From: Oscillospiraceae bacterium
GTDB lineage: Bacteria > Bacillota > Clostridia > Oscillospirales > Acutalibacteraceae
Direction of reading: 5' to 3'
NCBI GenBank assembly: GCA_003517915.1
Contig: DOZQ01000235.1
Coordinates: 1 to 8,144 of the forward strand
DNA length: 8,144 bases
Numbering within the stretch: the stretch's first letter is position 1; the number at the start of each line of letters is the position of its first letter. The position numbers and the translations under genes were made by a program. Shown one piece after another: positions 7,084 to 8,144 of the stretch. Below the pieces are notes generated by a model. The model was not told where the DNA came from. It worked only from the letters and a program-made list of their open reading frames with translations, and did no database searches.

Positions 7084-8144
7084 ATGAATCAGCAGTCCCT
7101 CTTTGACGACCGCGCCGTGAATAATCCGCTCGCCAGCCGGCTGCGTCCGCAAACACTTGAGGAATATGTAGGGCAGCGTCAGCTTCTCGGCGAGGGAAAA
7201 GTTCTCAGACAGCTTATCGATCAGGATCAGGTCGCATCCATGATCTTCTGGGGCCCGCCAGGAGTAGGCAAGACGACTCTCGCCCGCATCATCGCCGGTA
7301 AAACCAAGGCGAATTTTATCGATTTCAGCGCCGTTACCAGCGGGATCAAGGAAATCAAGGAGGTCATGAACCGCGCCGAGCAAAACCGGGTGATGGGAGA
7401 CAAAACCATTCTGTTTATCGACGAGATACACCGGTTTAACAAGGCTCAGCAGGATGCCTTTCTGCCGTTTGTGGAAAAGGGCAGCATCATCCTTATAGGC
7501 GCGACTACCGAAAACCCTTCGTTTGAGATAAATTCGGCGCTGCTTTCCCGGTGCAAGGTGTTTGTTTTGCAGGCGCTTTCTCAGGAGGATCTCACCGCGC
7601 TTTTAAATCAGGCTCTGACCAACACCAGGGGCTTCGGCGGGCAAAAAATAGAGATTGATGAAGATTTGCTCGGGATGATAGCGGGTTTCGCGAACGGGGA
7701 CGCCAGGGTCGCTCTGAATACCCTCGAGATGGTGGTGCTCAATGGGGACAGACAGGGCGACACGGTCACCGTAACAAAAGAGATTCTGGAGCAGTGCATA
7801 AACAAAAAATCATTGCTTTACGACAAAAACGGGGAAGAGCATTACAATATAATTTCCGCGCTGCATAAATCCATGCGCAATTCAGATGTTCAGGCCGCGA
7901 TTTACTGGCTGGCCCGTATGCTGGAAGCCGGGGAAGATCCGCTTTATGTCGCCCGGCGCATCGTAAGGTTCGCAAGTGAGGATATAGGCATGGCGGACAG
8001 CACGGCGCTGCAAATCGCGGTGGCCGCCTATCAGGCCTGTCATTTTATCGGGATGCCGGAGTGCAGCGTACACCTCACCCACGCCGTGACATATCTCTCT
8101 ATCGCGCCCAAATCCAACGCGCTCGACGCCGCGTATCTCGCGGC
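7084..8144 (+). CDS. rarA: Replication-associated recombination protein A (RarA/MgsA), C-terminus cut by window end
   Basis: RarA is a AAA+ ATPase related to clamp-loader subunits; it works with SSB at stalled forks and single-strand gaps, in the cytoplasm. About 353 codons are present out of a usual 420-440, so the end of the C-terminal tetramerisation region is missing only because the window stops. Visible features: the conserved N-terminal PLASRLRP at 15-22 followed by VGQRQLLG; Walker A GPPGVGKT at 57-64; Walker B LFIDEIHRFNK with D113 and E114; sensor 1 GATTEN at 139-144; the Ser-Arg finger S155-R156; sensor 2 GDAR with R208; then the family-typical SLLYDKNGEEHYNIISALHKSMR stretch (positions 243-265) and SEDIGMAD near 298-305. 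The reading frame is open throughout. It follows addA by 64 nt in the same direction and has its own candidate promoter. E. coli calls this gene rarA or mgsA; B. subtilis yrvN is the counterpart. Identity is secure. Confidence 0.96.
   Translation, partial: MNQQSLFDDRAVNNPLASRLRPQTLEEYVGQRQLLGEGKVLRQLIDQDQVASMIFWGPPGVGKTTLARIIAGKTKANFIDFSAVTSGIKEIKEVMNRAEQNRVMGDKTILFIDEIHRFNKAQQDAFLPFVEKGSIILIGATTENPSFEINSALLSRCKVFVLQALSQEDLTALLNQALTNTRGFGGQKIEIDEDLLGMIAGFANGDARVALNTLEMVVLNGDRQGDTVTVTKEILEQCINKKSLLYDKNGEEHYNIISALHKSMRNSDVQAAIYWLARMLEAGEDPLYVARRIVRFASEDIGMADSTALQIAVAAYQACHFIGMPECSVHLTHAVTYLSIAPKSNALDAAYLA

Noticed and set aside
6952..7442. Minus-strand open frames spanning the addA-rarA junction (up to 159 aa)
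   Set aside because: They would run through the rarA promoter and ribosome binding site and oppose the conserved RarA Walker A region. The residue patterns look random.

Overview
The window is a compact block of chromosomal DNA-repair genes, all on the + strand: addB (complete), addA (complete) and rarA (5' part, cut by the window end). AddB with a four-cysteine iron-sulfur staple plus an AddA partner is the Firmicutes (Bacillota) form of the RecBCD-type helicase-nuclease. The purine-rich Shine-Dalgarno sequences also fit Firmicutes. The coding DNA is fairly GC-rich for that phylum and the protein texture is clostridial, so my best guess is a class Clostridia member of the Oscillospiraceae/Ruminococcaceae type. 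That placement is inference; nothing here fixes a genus.

Layout: positions 1-151 are an AT-rich upstream region with a good extended -10 promoter and a leader of about 100 nt. addB runs 152-3481 and addA 3471-7019; the two overlap by 11 nt, and the addA ribosome binding site lies inside the end of addB, so they should be made as one translationally coupled unit. A 64-nt gap (7020-7083) has no visible terminator hairpin but does hold a plausible extended -10 promoter and a strong ribosome binding site for rarA. rarA runs from 7084 off the end of the window, with about 353 codons present.

How the genes work together: AddAB binds double-strand DNA ends, unwinds and degrades both strands, and on meeting Chi leaves a 3' single strand for RecA. 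RarA is a clamp-loader-like AAA+ ATPase that acts at stalled forks and gaps with SSB. All catalytic motifs looked for in the three proteins are present, and no frameshift, mobile element, tRNA, rRNA or CRISPR array was seen.

I found no undescribed system here. The points most worth a second look are the changed residues at AddB's Chi-reading positions, the separate promoter of rarA with a weak LexA-like site inside it, and a possible sliding-clamp motif at the RarA N-terminus.
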